A stretch of 64,000 bases of DNA from Callorhinus ursinus. Its lineage: Eukaryota > Chordata > Mammalia > Carnivora > Otariidae. Every line of letters starts with the position of its first letter. Position 1 is the first letter of the stretch. The position numbers and the translations under genes were made by a program. The stretch is taken from positions 1,256,850-1,320,849 of the forward strand of contig NW_020313057.1 of NCBI RefSeq assembly GCF_003265705.1, read 5' to 3'. A model generated the notes under the pieces. The model did no database searches. It was not told the origin of the DNA and was given only the letters and a program-made list of their open reading frames with translations. Below are positions 1 through 12,812 of this stretch, piece by piece.

Positions 1-90
1 TTCAGAATGGTTTGATCCCTATTCAGCTGAATTCCTGAGACCAGATGAAATCCAGGTCTCCTACTCCTCCGCCATCTTGCTCTGCCGACC
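1..90 (-). mobile_element. 5' end of a carnivore L1 (5' UTR start), body lies left of the window
   Basis: Read on the minus strand this begins with GCAGAGCAAGATGGCGG and continues with the GGAGTAGGAGACC and CTCAGGAATTCAGC blocks that I recognise as the start of a young carnivoran L1 5' UTR. The element runs leftward off the window, so only its first ~90 bases are visible. Most L1 copies are 5'-truncated, so a preserved first base suggests a full-length copy outside the window. Whether its ORFs are intact cannot be judged here. Confidence 0.75.
71..79 (-). promoter_or_regulatory. YY1-type site in the L1 5' UTR
   Basis: The minus strand reads CAAGATGGC, which matches the YY1 core (AAnATGGC). 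It lies about a dozen bases inside the L1 5' end. In primate L1 a YY1 site at the same place fixes the transcription start. That it works here is inference from position and sequence. Confidence 0.5.
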
Positions 91-1402
91 CACATTCAAA
101 ATTCTTTATGGATGTGGTTCTTAAACTTTACCTCTTTTATTTCCTAACTTTTTGGTCCAGTGACACACCAAAGGAGAGGAGGCAACAGGAATGTCTGACC
201 AGGGTAGAAGCTATGAGTCTGTAGAAAATTTAAAAGCAATGGTAGACCAAAAGATGGGCCCCTATTTATTTTCTGCATGCCCCAACATTTCTAAACATTG
301 TCAGTGATAAAAATATACTCCTCCACCAAGGCATAAAGCTTCCACATCTCCCAATTTCCCAGAGAAACTTGCTTTACTTGCCCTCCCCCTCATATAGTGG
401 TGTTGGATTTAGAGCACCTAAAACATTAAGCTTGGGTAGGAAGACAATACCCTTAATTTTATGTTTGTCCCAGCTTTATTTCTGTTCAATAAAAATTTCT
501 TAGCTGGCCTTTGAAAAAAAGTCCATTCTTGCCTGAACTCCTCTCCATTTTTTGGTAATACTTTGCTAAAGTCATCAAAGAACAACCAGGGAATCATAAT
601 AATCTGGTGCCTGTACAGCAACAGACTTGAGAAGTATTTGGTCAACTCTTTCACCACAGCATGCATACACATTGATTTCAGGGAATGTTAGCCTCAGGGA
701 AGGAAAAAAAAAAACAGGGTTATTGGTGGATTCAGCTGTGTATCTCCAGCATCCTATTTCTTTAAAAAATTATATTTGAAACAAAAATCACAAAAATGTT
801 AAGCTTTAAAAAGTCTAGGTGTTAAGTACAGGCTATGTACTATATTATGCAATTTCTGTATACTTGAAATATTTCAGGTTTTAAAGAAAATTTTAAAATT
901 AAAGAAATATGTATATATCTGCATTTGTATGTACCATATACATATATAAATGTGCTTAGGTATGCGTAGAGTATTTTGGAAGGATCCACAAACCTGGGGA
1001 AGGTGATGGCACTTCTGGAATACCAGGATGTGAGGAAGACTGAACTTTTAAAAATTTTGTGCTACTTGTATGAATTAATAAATCTAAATAAATAGCATCT
1101 AATTAAATGCATTGTTAAAAAAAGCCAAGGCATTTAAGTAATTTTAAGGGATTTGTCTCAGGGTTGTGTTAGATCATTTCTGGGCATTTGTATTGCTTTA
1201 TGTGTATTGTTTAATGCTACCATATTCAACTTCTTTCTCTTTGGAAGTCCTCAGTCTAACAAGATATTTAATGTCTAATCTGCTTGCCCCTTTTACCTCC
1301 TGAAATTTCTCGAGAAATACTCAGTGCCACTGGAATTTGATAGCCTGGATACTTCATGAATAAGCTCTTGTTCACCAAAACAAAGGAATAATAGCTTTTA
1401 AG
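91..1402. other. No gene seen; AT-rich unassigned DNA
   Basis: I see no exon-like open frame, RNA gene or repeat that I can name with confidence. The 84-codon minus-strand frame at 418-672 has no recognisable motif and no splice context. The stretch around 830-960 is very AT-rich and could be an old L1 tail. Confidence 0.5.
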
Positions 1403-1414
1403 AGATAATGAACT

Positions 1415-1619
1415 ATAGAGTGCCTAGGTGGCTCAGTCTGTTAAGCATCTGCCTTTGACTCGGGTCATGATTCCAGGGTTATGGGATGGTGCCCCACATC
1501 GGGCTCCCTGCTCAGTGGGGAGCCTGCTTCTCCCTCCTCCCTCTGCTGCTCCCCCTGCTTTTGTGCTCTTTCTCTCCTTCGGTCAAAAAAATAAATAAAA
1601 TCTTAAAAAAAAAAAAAAA
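1415..1619 (+). mobile_element. Can-SINE (tRNA-Lys type) with target-site duplication
   Basis: A tRNA-like head (TGCCTAGGTGGCTCAGTCTG) is followed by the CATCGGGCTCCCTGCTCAGT core, a CT-rich tract, AATAAATAAAATCTT and poly(A). A 12-bp direct repeat, AGATAATGAACT, flanks it at 1403-1414 and 1620-1631 and defines the insertion precisely. Head mismatches suggest moderate age. Confidence 0.93.
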
Positions 1620-1860
1620 AGATAATGAACTGCAAACTCTTGGATGTTTTTCCAGGTCAGTGATAAATGTTACCTCCTCCCTTCATTTTGTTTACTATTG
1701 ACACTTCAAATACATTAATTTACCAGAAAGCAGTAATGTGTTTGTTTTCTTGAAAGATCTTTACATCTTGGTTGTAGTGTTAAAATTCTGACATGGTTCT
1801 GTTCCCAAACCATTTAGAGATATCTTTCTAGAGGCTCAGGTAAATTGATTTTTATTATTA

Positions 1861-2056
1861 TTTTTTAAAGATTTATTTATTTGAAAGAGTGAGCGAGCAG
1901 GGGAGGGGCAGGGGAAGAGGGAGAGAAAGAATCTCAAGCAGACTCCCTCACTGAGTGTGGAGCCCATCATGGGGCTCCACCCCACGACCCTGAGATCATG
2001 ACCTGAGACAAAATCAAGAGTCAGACACTTAAACGATGGAGCCACCCAGGGGCCCC
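1861..2056 (-). mobile_element. Can-SINE, older subfamily
   Basis: On the minus strand it ends at 2056 with GGCCCCTGGGTGGCTC and runs to a poly(T)/AAGATTTATTTATTTG tail at the left. The core carries the older variant with ATTTTGTCTCAGGTCATG. A convincing target-site duplication was not found. Confidence 0.88.
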
Positions 2057-2302
2057 AAGGCTCACTTTTAAATATAGGAACAGCAGGACTTGATCTACAG
2101 AAGGAGAGTCGATTTGCTCAACTTCTTTTAAACTTTGAGATTGGCCATTTTCTACAGTTAGGATTACCTTATTCCTGGTAATTTTTCTTAAACTCTTTGT
2201 TTTGTGCATGTTAAATGTATTCAGTAAGATTATAAACTCAGTGAAAGAAATCTTCTTTTCTTCTCAGCTGTCCCAAAGCAGTTTAAAAGAACATCCCTAA
2301 GT

Positions 2303-2400
2303 AGTCTTTTTGTGTCAGGCACTGTGCTAGGTGCTGGGCATCCAAAAGCGAACACGACACTCAGGGCCTCTGGGAGGTTCATAGTGTTCTTACCCAATAT
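2303..2400 (+). mobile_element. L2 LINE fragment
   Basis: The phrase GTGTCAGGCACTGTGCTAGG, followed by TGCTGGGCATCC, matches the well-conserved 3' region of L2 on the + strand. The boundaries are diffuse, as expected of an ancient element. Confidence 0.65.
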
Positions 2401-4274
2401 TCTATAGGAAGCTTTTAATAAACTCTTGTAACTGGAGACACAAAGAAAACACAGTCTTCTTTACCTACCTAGTCAAGGGAGAGGCCTGGTAAGATCTATA
2501 ATCCTATTATCTCTTTAATAATATCCAGACATACATTAATTTCATCAAGCATATGATAAATTTGAGAAAAAATACTTCAGTTGGAAATCCCAGATTTCTG
2601 TTTTCAGGATATTAGGGAAATAGTCGATTGTATTAGGGTCACTGATTATCTTATGAGTAGAATTTCACTCTCCAACAGGTGCTTCTATTTTTTGAAGCCA
2701 AAACTGTAAACAACATTCTCTTCATTTTTAACAAATTATTTTCTGTAAGTGAACAGAAATTATGTGTCTACAAATCCCAACAACACAGAAAACCTGCCAC
2801 TTATAACTTTCCCTTGATTGGAACACTGGATGTAAGGCAACTTATTTCTTGTACTCAGATCCTGAAATTTATATCCCCTATGGACAGGCCCCATATGAAG
2901 AAGCTCAACTGAGTTTTATCTGTTTTGTTTTATTTTGTTTTGTTTTTTCAAAAGAAACAATTCCAAAGTTCTATAAAGGAGAAAATAGAGCTGGGGATTG
3001 TCACTTTATATCCAGCTCAGGGCAAATGTGTAATATAAATAAAAGGTCCTTGGAACTGTCCTCATTCTTCTAAAACTCATTTCTTAAGCTAGAGGAGAAA
3101 ACCATTTTCAAAGATACCACAGGAAGTGGAAGAAAAATGTAAAAATTTTCTGCAATTGGTGAGATTTTTCTCTACAAAGTTCTCACTCACTGAGTCAAAT
3201 GAGTATTTAAAATCAGGTTATCCCAGGTATACAGTGGTGCTTTCTGGAGAAAGACAACAAAGGTTTAGGCAAGAATTCTAGGGTTTGCACTTGCAATAAA
3301 AGAAAGAGATTCATTAAGAAAAATTTTATGCAAGATGAATCTGAAATTCAGAATGAAATTTAGTGTGAAACTCTGTATGAAGGAAAGTGTTCACTGAGAG
3401 AGAGTCCTTACCCAGAAATGGAGCTTTCATTCTTTAGGGCAAAATTCCACTTGATGGTTTAGAAATAAATTGCATGAATTTTTATCATTATAGTAAGCAT
3501 TTATAGTCATAGTAAAAGTAGTTGAAGTAAGATTTCAAGGGCCTGCATCAGAGTTAAGGGTATATTTTGTGCTTCCCATTTAAGCAGTGGGAGTCTGGAA
3601 TCTTTGCTGTTCTGGGTTTAAGCAACATTTCCGATTCCTGCCTTTTTGGTTTGAGCAATAGTATATTCCTCTATTTTTCTTTACCATTCACTAAAGGCCT
3701 CTGTTGGTAGTCTGTACTCCTATTTGGTCTTATAATTCTTTTTGCCTTTCACATATTCAATAAGTAGGATCTAGTGGTTCTGAACATTTGTATCAATTGA
3801 GGAGGGCTTTGGGAGAGACACAGGTGCTACAGTATCTTGTAAAACAGTGTCAGAAATGTTAAGAAATCACAACATGAAGATCCAGCATCTTTCCCCTAGC
3901 AGAAAAATGGAGCAGTGGCATGTGATTTGACCTGTCTCTCCTGGTAATCCCTCCAGCCCCTGTCATATGCTGTGGGTGGTTATGATGTTGTCTTGGCAAA
4001 GAGCTGAAATGGGAAAGGTCTGAGTAATGCTTTGCTACAGGAAGGGGTTTTTGTGGTGTATCTAAGCCTTATTAAAATCTGCATTGACAGCCTCCCATGT
4101 AATTCTTTGGCTATTCACAGAATATAAACCTCCGGAGTTATTTCTAGGTACGTTGATCTTTTTTTTTTTTTAAATTACTAAGATCACAAATTGCCTTGAC
4201 AATGGAAAGTGGGTCCCGATGAGTCAACCTCCCCCACCAAAGTAGTGAACATTGGAGGAATAATGCATCTGGTT
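2401..4274. other. No gene seen
   Basis: Unassigned DNA. It contains a short (TTTTG)n-like tract near 2920-2946 and poly(T) near 4160. The open frames at 2679-2912 and 2849-3073 overlap, lack splice or start context and include low-complexity stretches, so I do not call them. Confidence 0.5.
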
Positions 4275-4325
4275 AGGGCAGTACCTGACACATAATAGGC
4301 ATGTAATTAATGTTTGTTCTTTAAA
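4275..4325 (+). mobile_element. L2 3'-end scrap
   Basis: AGTACCTGACACATAATAGG followed by ATGTAATTAATGTTTGTT resembles the terminal part of L2 (consensus style AGTGCCTGGCACATAGTAGG, then TCAATAAATGTTTGTT). It is short and diverged. Confidence 0.55.
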
Positions 4326-7300
4326 AGATGCTGAGCAATAGTCTGAAGTTGACATTTTTTGTTCATTCAACTTGAAGGGAAGGGGCCTGCAACTTCATTT
4401 GAAATGATGCTGAACTTGACCCTGGAGGGACCTTGCTGTAATTTGAAATCTTGTTGGCTGTCCAAAGGGAGAGGTAAGACTATGCTTATCCGGTTGTTGC
4501 CTTCACTTCCACAGCAAAGTTCACCAAGTCAATAACACAGACACAGGAAGGAATGTGCAGAAACCCATTTTCTTATCTGGGTACAGTGAAATACTTTTTG
4601 CACAACCTCTAGGAAAAGAGGTAGTATAGCCTTTTGTCTTTCATGGGCATATTTGAAAGTTCCCCAGTTTGTTAGAGGAAAAGGTAAATAAAGTGAATTG
4701 GAGGGGACAGGGAGGCTCAAGAACTACTTGTTTTGATCAACTTTTATCCATACAGTTGTGTTCATATTAATATTTGTATTTGTTCACATTATCTGCTAGT
4801 CTAGTGGAGAGGTATTTGGTGGTACAAGCATGAGCTATGGACTTAACATTTCAAATGCACAATCTCACTTAAATGTAGGTGGAGGAGGCCGCCTATATTT
4901 GAAGAACCGAGAAGATACCAATCGAATAGAAAAGAGAAAAATAATAGAAAAAAAATCAGTGCAGCCAGAAGATGTTTCTTTCTTCTTCTTCTTGAAGAAG
5001 GCCAGAAGATGACCTTCTTCTTTAAGAAGGTCAATACCATTTATAAAACTGATATATTAGGAGCATTTGAGTAAACTGAAAGGAATGTATGGCCTTTGTA
5101 CCTAATATTTTTAGTGACAACCCATACATATATAGTATTGATTTCATTAATTAAGACAATAAGATCTCTTACCTAAAATGGAAAATACAGTTTTTAAAGG
5201 TTAAAATATAAAGTGATTATTAGCTAGCTATTATGTAACTGTATTAGTTGAATCCCAAAAGATGGGACAAAGAACAGTGATGTTTCAGGGAGGGAAAAGT
5301 TTAGGGAGGTTCAGAGGGTACATAATGTTTAATCTTGTTGAAGGCAAAGCCCAAAGCAATAAGGAAGAATTGTACCTTATGCTGAATCTCTGATTGCATT
5401 TCCAGATTGTTTTTTCCTCTTTGGACATTTGGATGAGTTTGTGTAGATTGAAGTGTGACTTCTGTTGGAACATATTAATTCTTGCATCTTTATCCTTTAT
5501 ATACAGTAAGATGCAAAAGAGTCTAGGTAGCTGTTGTCAGAAAGCAGAGTATAGAACGATAAAGAAGTAAAGTCACGACTTGAAGGAGGCGAAAAATACC
5601 GTGTGTGAGGTGTGGGATCACACATATATCTACATCTACACTTAGAGGCATGAGCATATAAGTCTCCAAGCAACTTTCTGTGCCATTTCACTGAAGTTGG
5701 GCAAATGTTGGTGACCAGAAAGAGACATTTTTTATAGAAACCCTACTTTGAACAGCAGGATAAGTGATGGCCTTACTGAAGCTATTTAGGCACTTAGAAA
5801 CCTTCTAAGTCCTGCTCCCAATAAGGAGTCGACTTCCTAGAAGTGAAAATGTTTGAGCCTTGAAGTTACCAGGTTTGTGTCTCAGTCTATCCTAAAGTGT
5901 GTCCTAGGCTGGAGGACCAGTCTCATAGGACTCAGGTTCTGCTCGGGAGCTTCCTGTGCAGTGGGATGGTTAATATTGGCCTAAGAGCCTGGGTTCTGTC
6001 TCTTACTCTTTTCCCATCCACTCTAAATTTCTATTATGTGCTTTTTTTCACATTTGTAATCGTTTTCTTTGCCTAGATCTTGGGCTGAAATTCTGAGGCC
6101 TAGATAGGAACCAGTATGCTTGAGTTGGGCAGGTATAAAATTGTTGAAATTTTACTTATAAAAACAGTAACTAATTTTGAAGGGGTACATAAAGCCAGAG
6201 TGGCAGCTTTGCATGGAGGTGATGGTGTTCAGAGTGTATGTGTGTTTCTTAGCAAAAACATTGCTTTAAAAAAAAAAATCATGATTGAAACTCCAATACC
6301 AATAAAGATAAAGTGAACAGGGGAGTAATAAATGAATTAGCAGTTGGAAAGGGTAGTAAGTGTGAACATCATACAAACAAAAAACATCAACTGACACTTC
6401 TTGGAACATAAATAATGAGAATGAATTAATAGCTCCTCTTTTTTCCTCACCTCCTTGATGGACTCCGGAAGAAACAAGATAGGAATACGGTCATGCATAA
6501 AGGAATCTTTTTTTATATTTATCTTAATTCCAATAATTTATTGTATGTGATTATTCTTTCTGACCATGATGTATGATTGAAATCTGTAGGGCCTACTCGC
6601 TCTAAAGTGGCAGAACACCCTCTCAAGCTTAAAGGACTATTATCCATATATGGTTCTATGATCTTTCCTTTTAGGAAAAACCATGAGAATTGCTCAGAGA
6701 AGGAATCCTATGTTTAAAAGTTCCTAACATATCTCAGGTTGTCTGTTTGACATATTACTTGAGAGTATCAGTAACACCATATATTTAAAATGGAAATCAC
6801 AAACTCTCTCTGTCCCCATACCGTTCTATTTTCCTACTTTCCTATATATTTAATTTTCCCACGTTTTACATATCACCATCCTTGAAACTGGCAGTTATTT
6901 CTAGTTTTTTTTTTCCTTTCCCTCATCCTCACAACCCGTACATCAATCTTTAAAACTAGATGATTTCTCCTCTCTTAAGTTGGTCTTTTCACTATATCAT
7001 TTTAAGTTCTTATCCATCACTTAATTTGAGGATTATTTAACTCCCAAATGGTATTCCTGCCTCAATCTTACTAACCCATCCACCAAAATATACTTTAAGA
7101 AAATTAATTTTTTTATTCTTCATTATTTTTACATAGCTTCCCAAATAAAGACCCCTAAAAATATTCCCATATTTTTTTTTATCTGTCATTCAAAGACTTT
7201 TAGATGTTTACTGTGCACGCCATAAGGAAGCCATGCATTCTTTTTGAGAAGAGCTTGTTTTGGGATAAAAGTGTTACTGTAAGAAAATTAGGATCTTCTC

Positions 7301-7379
7301 AGTTTTCAAGTGCATTTTGATACAAAAAGAAGTTGTAGATTAGGGCTTTTGCTTAACAGTTTAAGGCAACAAACCAGGC
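4326..7379. other. No gene seen; contains a local hairpin
   Basis: No exon, RNA or named repeat is recognised across these 3 kb. The only structure that stands out is a purine/pyrimidine hairpin near 5010, listed separately. Confidence 0.5.
5010..5033. repeat. Perfect inverted repeat in a TTC/GAA-rich patch
   Basis: GACCTTCTT, four bases, then AAGAAGGTC form a perfect 9-bp stem that extends by one T-A pair. Directly upstream (4978-5001) is a (TTC)n run meeting GAAGAAGG, a second imperfect dyad. TTCnnGAA units resemble heat-shock elements, but simple-repeat origin is a sufficient explanation. Confidence 0.6.
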
Positions 7380-8110
7380 ACGGTAAGTCAAGTTATGAGC
7401 AATATTGGACACCGTAAGACTGAAAAAGAAGAGATCTAAGTGATATGGACAGAAAGAGAAATGGAGACACACAAAAATCTGACATTTTGGATAGCCTGGC
7501 ATCAAGCATAATGATAAAAATCCTATCAGAAGTACAGAAATAGGAAGATGAGTCAATTTAGGGGCCAGAGAAAGAGAATTATTTCTAATTTAGATATTCT
7601 CAGTTTGAGATGAAGGGGTGCAACCAAATGTAAATGGCCAGTAGGTGATCCAGGGCTGAAATTCAGGAGATGGGTCTTGCCTACAGATAGGAACCTTAAA
7701 TCATCCCCATGGTTGAACTGCTGAGTGTGGATGAGTTTATAGGTAGGAGACAGTGTAAATAAAAGAAAGCAGAGTTAATGAGGGCCGATTTTCAGAATGC
7801 TGTAGTTAGGGAGTAGGGAGATAAAAAGAAGAAGAAAGAAATTGGAAAAGGGGAAACAATGAAGTAAAGGGAACACTGCACTATTGTGTCATGAAGACCA
7901 ACCAAGAGAAGAGTTTCGAAAGCTCAATCCAACAATGTCAAGACAGAGATAATGAGCAGTCAGGATGTCGTGAAATTGATGAAAGGGCCACTGGTGACCT
8001 CTGCAGGAGCATTATCAGTCCAGTGATGGGGAGGGAAGCCAGACTTCAGGATGCCAGTGAGAATGGCTGGTGGGACATGGAAAGCGAAGATCTAAGAGAC
8101 TGGTAACAAA
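7380..8110. repeat. Possible ancient interspersed repeat, family not assigned
   Basis: The part around 7960-8080 (GGCCACTGGTGACCTCTGCA, then a block on a GTGATGGGGAGGGAAGCCAG theme) resembles a diverged mammal-wide repeat that I have seen in many contexts but cannot name. The + strand frame at 7891-8106 is probably incidental. Confidence 0.35.
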
Positions 8111-9425
8111 CACAAGGAGAGTAAGATGGTAGACTCAAAGTACAAAATAGTCATGCTTTTTTTTTTTTCTTTCCTAAATGAAAGGAGACTTGAGCTTATT
8201 TTAAAGCAGAAAAGAGAGGAGACAGAAATGTTGTAGATGCCCCCAGCAGGGTCTCATGACATAAAGAATGAAGATAGAAGAGATTCACTTTAAAGTGTAA
8301 GACACTGCTCCCCTGAAAAGAAGCATAAGAGCATAGATCTAGAGGGAAAGGGAAAAAAAAAAAAAGAGTGTTAGGTGAATAAGGGATAATGTCAGTTGTT
8401 AGCATGAGACTGAAATGGAGGATGTGGAGAAGAATGTCTAAAAATAATCCAATAAAATAAGTGAGAACAACAATAAAAGCCTGGTTGAACTCAATGGCAT
8501 GGCTTTTGGACGACAAGCATTCAAAGAAACTACACAATTGTTCATAAACATTTACTGATATAGCACCACTTACTACTTGCTAATTAATTCACTAAGATTG
8601 ATAAAGATTAAATTGGGATAGTGAGATACTGGAAAATTCTATTTCCTGATCCTACGCACTCACACTCAACATGAGCCAAAGCTCTGGTTGTCAGTGGTTA
8701 CACCACTGTGATTCAGAAGAAAGCTGTTCCACATTAGTAAATTAGATTAAAAACACATTGTTACCTTCAACATTAGCAAAAGCCACATGGTGTGTTGCAA
8801 CAAAGCGGAGGAATAGGGAGCATAAAATCTTTCCAAACTAAGTAAGGCAGTAGGAATGGTGAGTACTTACTCACTTGCACCTTGGCACTACCGGAGTTAT
8901 TCTTACTTAAAATGAATTAATTCTAAGGGAATAGAAAAAAGGCCCTGTTTATCAGAGAGACCAGAAAGTGAGAAATAGGTAAGTAGAGTTAGAGCTATGT
9001 GAGTGAAGCATGAGAGAAATCTGGTAAAAGTAATAATATGCTGAGAAAAAGAGAAAAGCAATTTAAGAAGTAGGAAACCAGTAGCTGCTCTGATTAACTG
9101 TCTGGAAGAAAGGCACAAGGAACAAGAACTAGAAATCCAACCAATAATGTAAGTTGAAATGTAGGACAGTTTCCTCACATGCATTTTTCTCTTTATTAAC
9201 TAAGAATTGAATTGAAATTTGAATGTAGCTTCCCAGAATAAATCTGGGAGTGTGTCCAAACTTCTTATCCCACCTACAAAGTCAATGAACTAATATTTCA
9301 ACAGCATGCATTTGCCTTTCACTTAGGATAATTACAAGCTGGTTCATTGCAGAGGGGATTCTTCCTATATTCCTGATCTTTTAACGTAGCCCATCCCAGA
9401 GGGCACATGCATCTGGATGTTTGTA
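8111..9425. other. No gene seen
   Basis: Unassigned DNA with a poly(T) tract near 8158-8169 and poly(A) near 8350. The 113-codon minus-strand frame at 8196-8537 is rich in Leu, Phe and Ser, includes a poly(F) run from a poly(A) tract, and lacks any recognisable domain. Confidence 0.5.
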
Positions 9426-9478
9426 GACAAAAACAAACAACAAAAACAAAAACAAAAACAAAACACAAAAAACAACAA
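9426..9478 (+). repeat. (CAAAAA)n simple repeat
   Basis: Repeated CAAAAA and CAACAA units form an A-rich microsatellite. It may be the decayed tail of a retroelement, but no element body could be identified upstream. Confidence 0.85.
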
Positions 9479-10084
9479 CCTGAATCCATTCTGCTTTAAG
9501 CCTAATATGTGGATTTATGATAACAACATAATCCCTGGAGGTAACCCTGCAACTACAGGTTGAACAACAGATAAAACACCAAGAGACCATTTTTCCTGAG
9601 AAAGTAGAAGAGCATCACAAAATCAATAGAGTACTTGCTAACAGAGTATTACTGTCGGCATTCTTTGGGGCCTGGAGACAGGGGTGGGCTCCTGGAGAGG
9701 ATGGACACATATTTACGCCAACAATCAGTTTCTGTTGAAAGCTGCTGCACCAAAGGCCCAGGTGCATTTAAGCAGTGACCACACCAAGTAGAAAGTCATC
9801 ATGCTTTCACTTAGACACATGACAGAGGGCAACATCAGGACAGATCAAGCAGGATTCCTCCATGGAGTAGATGATGCATTAAAAAGATACCTCAGGAGTG
9901 GGAATTTACAGATAACCAAGGGGAGAAGGCTAGAATGGCCCATGTGCTAACTGATTAGATTTAGAGACATCAGAATGAAGTCATGTTTATCTTAATATAA
10001 ATACAAGTTCGTATAGAAATATTTGTGGACAAATGTATATAACATGTTACAATTCGCACATAATATATTTCTTGCTCTATAATC
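9479..10084. other. No gene seen; possibly upstream part of an L1M
   Basis: Nothing was recognised directly. Because the next segment is an L1M 3' UTR on the same strand, part of this may be diverged L1M. Confidence 0.4.
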
Positions 10085-10660
10085 TGAGGGCCCAATAACA
10101 ATGAGCATGCCTCATATCCAGATCTCACTTTCTAATACCATTCTCCAATAAAAGGGGGCAGGACTCCTTGGAGAAGTGGTTGATTCTAGGACTAGGGCAG
10201 GGAATATACAAGATGAGTCTGGAGCATTATGCAGTACCAGACAGTAAGGAAATACTAAGAAAAAAAACCCCACAATGATGGAGGCATGCCACAGGGATAC
10301 AAGCTTATCTGAAGGTACTCCTTGTTGCCAAAGCTAGAACAATTTGATAAATAAATAAAGTATTGCAATTTAACCCTAAGTGTAAAATAAATACCCATAA
10401 GATGATATTGATATAAATAAAATGATTGGATAAATAAATAAGCTAAGGAGAGACAAATCTCCCATGCAAAGGAATTCCAAATAATTTATGTAGATAAATG
10501 GTCCTCAAGGAGGAAAAGCATGACTTTCCACTTCTTAAATGTAGGCTCAGCATAATGACTTCCTTCCAAAGACTAGAGCATGGAGAAGTGGGCAGTAACT
10601 TTAAAATTGGAAAGCCTACACACACTGCCTCAGGCAGGTAACCAAATCATTTAAAACATT
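10085..10660 (+). mobile_element. L1M 3' UTR fragment
   Basis: The order of motifs follows an old L1M 3' UTR: a CCACAATGATGGAGG block, CAAGCTTATCTGAAGG, CTCCTTGTTGCCAAAGC, then GATAAATAAATAAG and AATGACTTCCTTCCAA. Divergence is high and the ends are uncertain. Confidence 0.65.
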
Positions 10661-11972
10661 AAGTGAGGCAGGGAAAAACGGGTTGTGTTTGAACTGTTTA
10701 TTGTAGGTTGTGGTTTTCTGTTCAGTTTAACTGTTCAGTCAGTTGTATTTTCTTTGCCTTTCCATTTCTTAAATGTTTTACTGCAAAGGTATCCATGAAC
10801 TCCAGTTTTCTATCTACTCCCCTCAAATGATGGAAAAAGATGATGGAAAAAAATTTTCCGCTTAGGTCAGGAACTAGACAAGGATGTCTGCTTTTGCCAC
10901 TTCTATTCAACATAGTATTGGAAGTTCTAGCCAGAGCAATTAGGAAAAAGAAAGAAAAGACCATTTCTTTTCAAAAATTGAAAAGAAAAAGGTAAAATTG
11001 TCTCCTTTCACAAGATGACATGATCTTATTTGTAGAAAACCCTAAGGATTGCACACCAAAAATAAAACAAAGTTAATGAACAAATTCATCAAAGTAGCAG
11101 GATTCAAAATCAACACACAAAAATCAGATGCATTTCTATACACTAACAATGAACAACCCAAAAAGGAAATTTAGAATATAATTGTATTTATAAGAGCATC
11201 AGAAAGAATAAAACACTTGGGAATACACTTAATGGAGGAATTAAAAGGATTGTACAGTGAAAACTAAAAAAAAACAAAAAATTAAAAATTCTGGAAGCAA
11301 TTAAAGAAAACAAATGGAAAGACATTCCGTTTTTTATGAATTGGAAAATAATATTGTCTGTTCATACTACCTAATTTACAGATCCAGTGTAACCCGTATT
11401 AAAATTGCTAACAATGTTGTGATTCCAGAAATACAAAAATTCCAGACATATAAAAAAATCTAATTTAATTTCAGAAATAGGAACACCCATCTTAAATTTT
11501 CTATGGAATCTCAAAGGACCCTGAATAGTCAAAACAATCTTGAAAAAGAACAAAGTTAATTACCTAACACTCCTGATCTCAAAGTTTATTACAAAGCTAT
11601 AGTAAACAAAACAATGTGGTACCGGCATATAGACCAATGGAATAGATTAGAGAGCCCAGAAATAAGCCCTTCCTATATGGTCCAATGGTTTTCAATGAGA
11701 ATGCTAAAATCATTTAATGGGGGAAAGGACAATCTTTTCAACACATGATGCTGGGAAAACTAGATGTCTACATGTAAAAGAATGACTTTGAGCCCTTACC
11801 TAATAATATATACAAAAACTAACTCAAAATGGATCAAGTGCTTAAATTGAAGAGCTAAAATCGTAAAGCTCTTAGAAGAAAACCTAAGGACAAAGCTTCA
11901 TGGCATTGATTTGGCAATGATTTCATAGGTATGACACCACAGTCACAGGCAATAACAAAAAAATAAATTGGA

Positions 11973-12159
11973 TGCCTGGGTGGTTCAGTCATTAAGCGTC
12001 TGCCTTTGGCTCAGGTCATAATCCCAGGGTCCTGAGATGGAGCCCTGCATCGGGCTCCCTGCTCAGCAGGAAGCCTGCTTCTCCCTCTCCCACTCCCCCT
12101 GCTTGTGTTCCCTCTCTCGCTGTCTCTGTCTGTCAAATAAATACACAAAATCTTAAAAA
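11973..12159 (+). mobile_element. Can-SINE inside L1M
   Basis: Complete head, CATCGGGCTCCCTGCTCAGC core, CT tract and AATACACAAAATCTT tail. An AAATTGGA direct repeat lies at 11965-11972 and 12160-12167. It interrupts ORF2 homology, so it is younger than the L1M. Confidence 0.92.
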
Positions 12160-12812
12160 AAATTGGACAAATTGGACTTGATAAAAGTTAAAAAATTTTG
12201 TTGTGCATAAAATCAACAATATCAACAGGAAAAAAGACAATGATGGAATGGGAAAAAATATTTGTAATTCACAAATCTGGTAAGAGATTAAATCCAGAAT
12301 ATATAGTTAACTTCTCAAACTCAACAACAAAAAACAACCCAATTAAAAAACGGACAAGAAATTGAACAGAGATTTCTCCAAAGAAGAGTACAGAGACCAA
12401 TATGCATACAGATGCTCAAAATAACTAATTATTAGGGAAATGCAAATCAAAACCACAACAAGATACTAGGTCGTACCTCTTAGATTGACTTTTTAAAAAA
12501 AGAAAAATAAAATTTGGCAAGGATTTGAAATACCTGGAACTGTAGTGCATTGCTGGTGTGAATGTAAAATGGTACAGCTATTGTGGAAAACAATTGGGTG
12601 GTTCCTCAAAAGTTAAACATAATTATCATATCATCCAGCAGCTCCACTCTTAGGTGTATCTCAAAAGGATTGAAATCGGGGATTAAGAAAAATAATGTAC
12701 ACTTGTGTCTATAGAAGCATTAATCACAATAGCCCAAGTGTGGAAATGACCCATGGGTCTATCAACAGATGAGCAAATAATAATTTTTAAAAGTTGCATG
12801 GAAATACAGTGA

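Noticed and set aside
8196..8537. 113-codon minus-strand open frame
   Set aside because: Hydrophobic, low-complexity peptide with a poly(F) run from a poly(A) tract and no domain, start context or splice signals.
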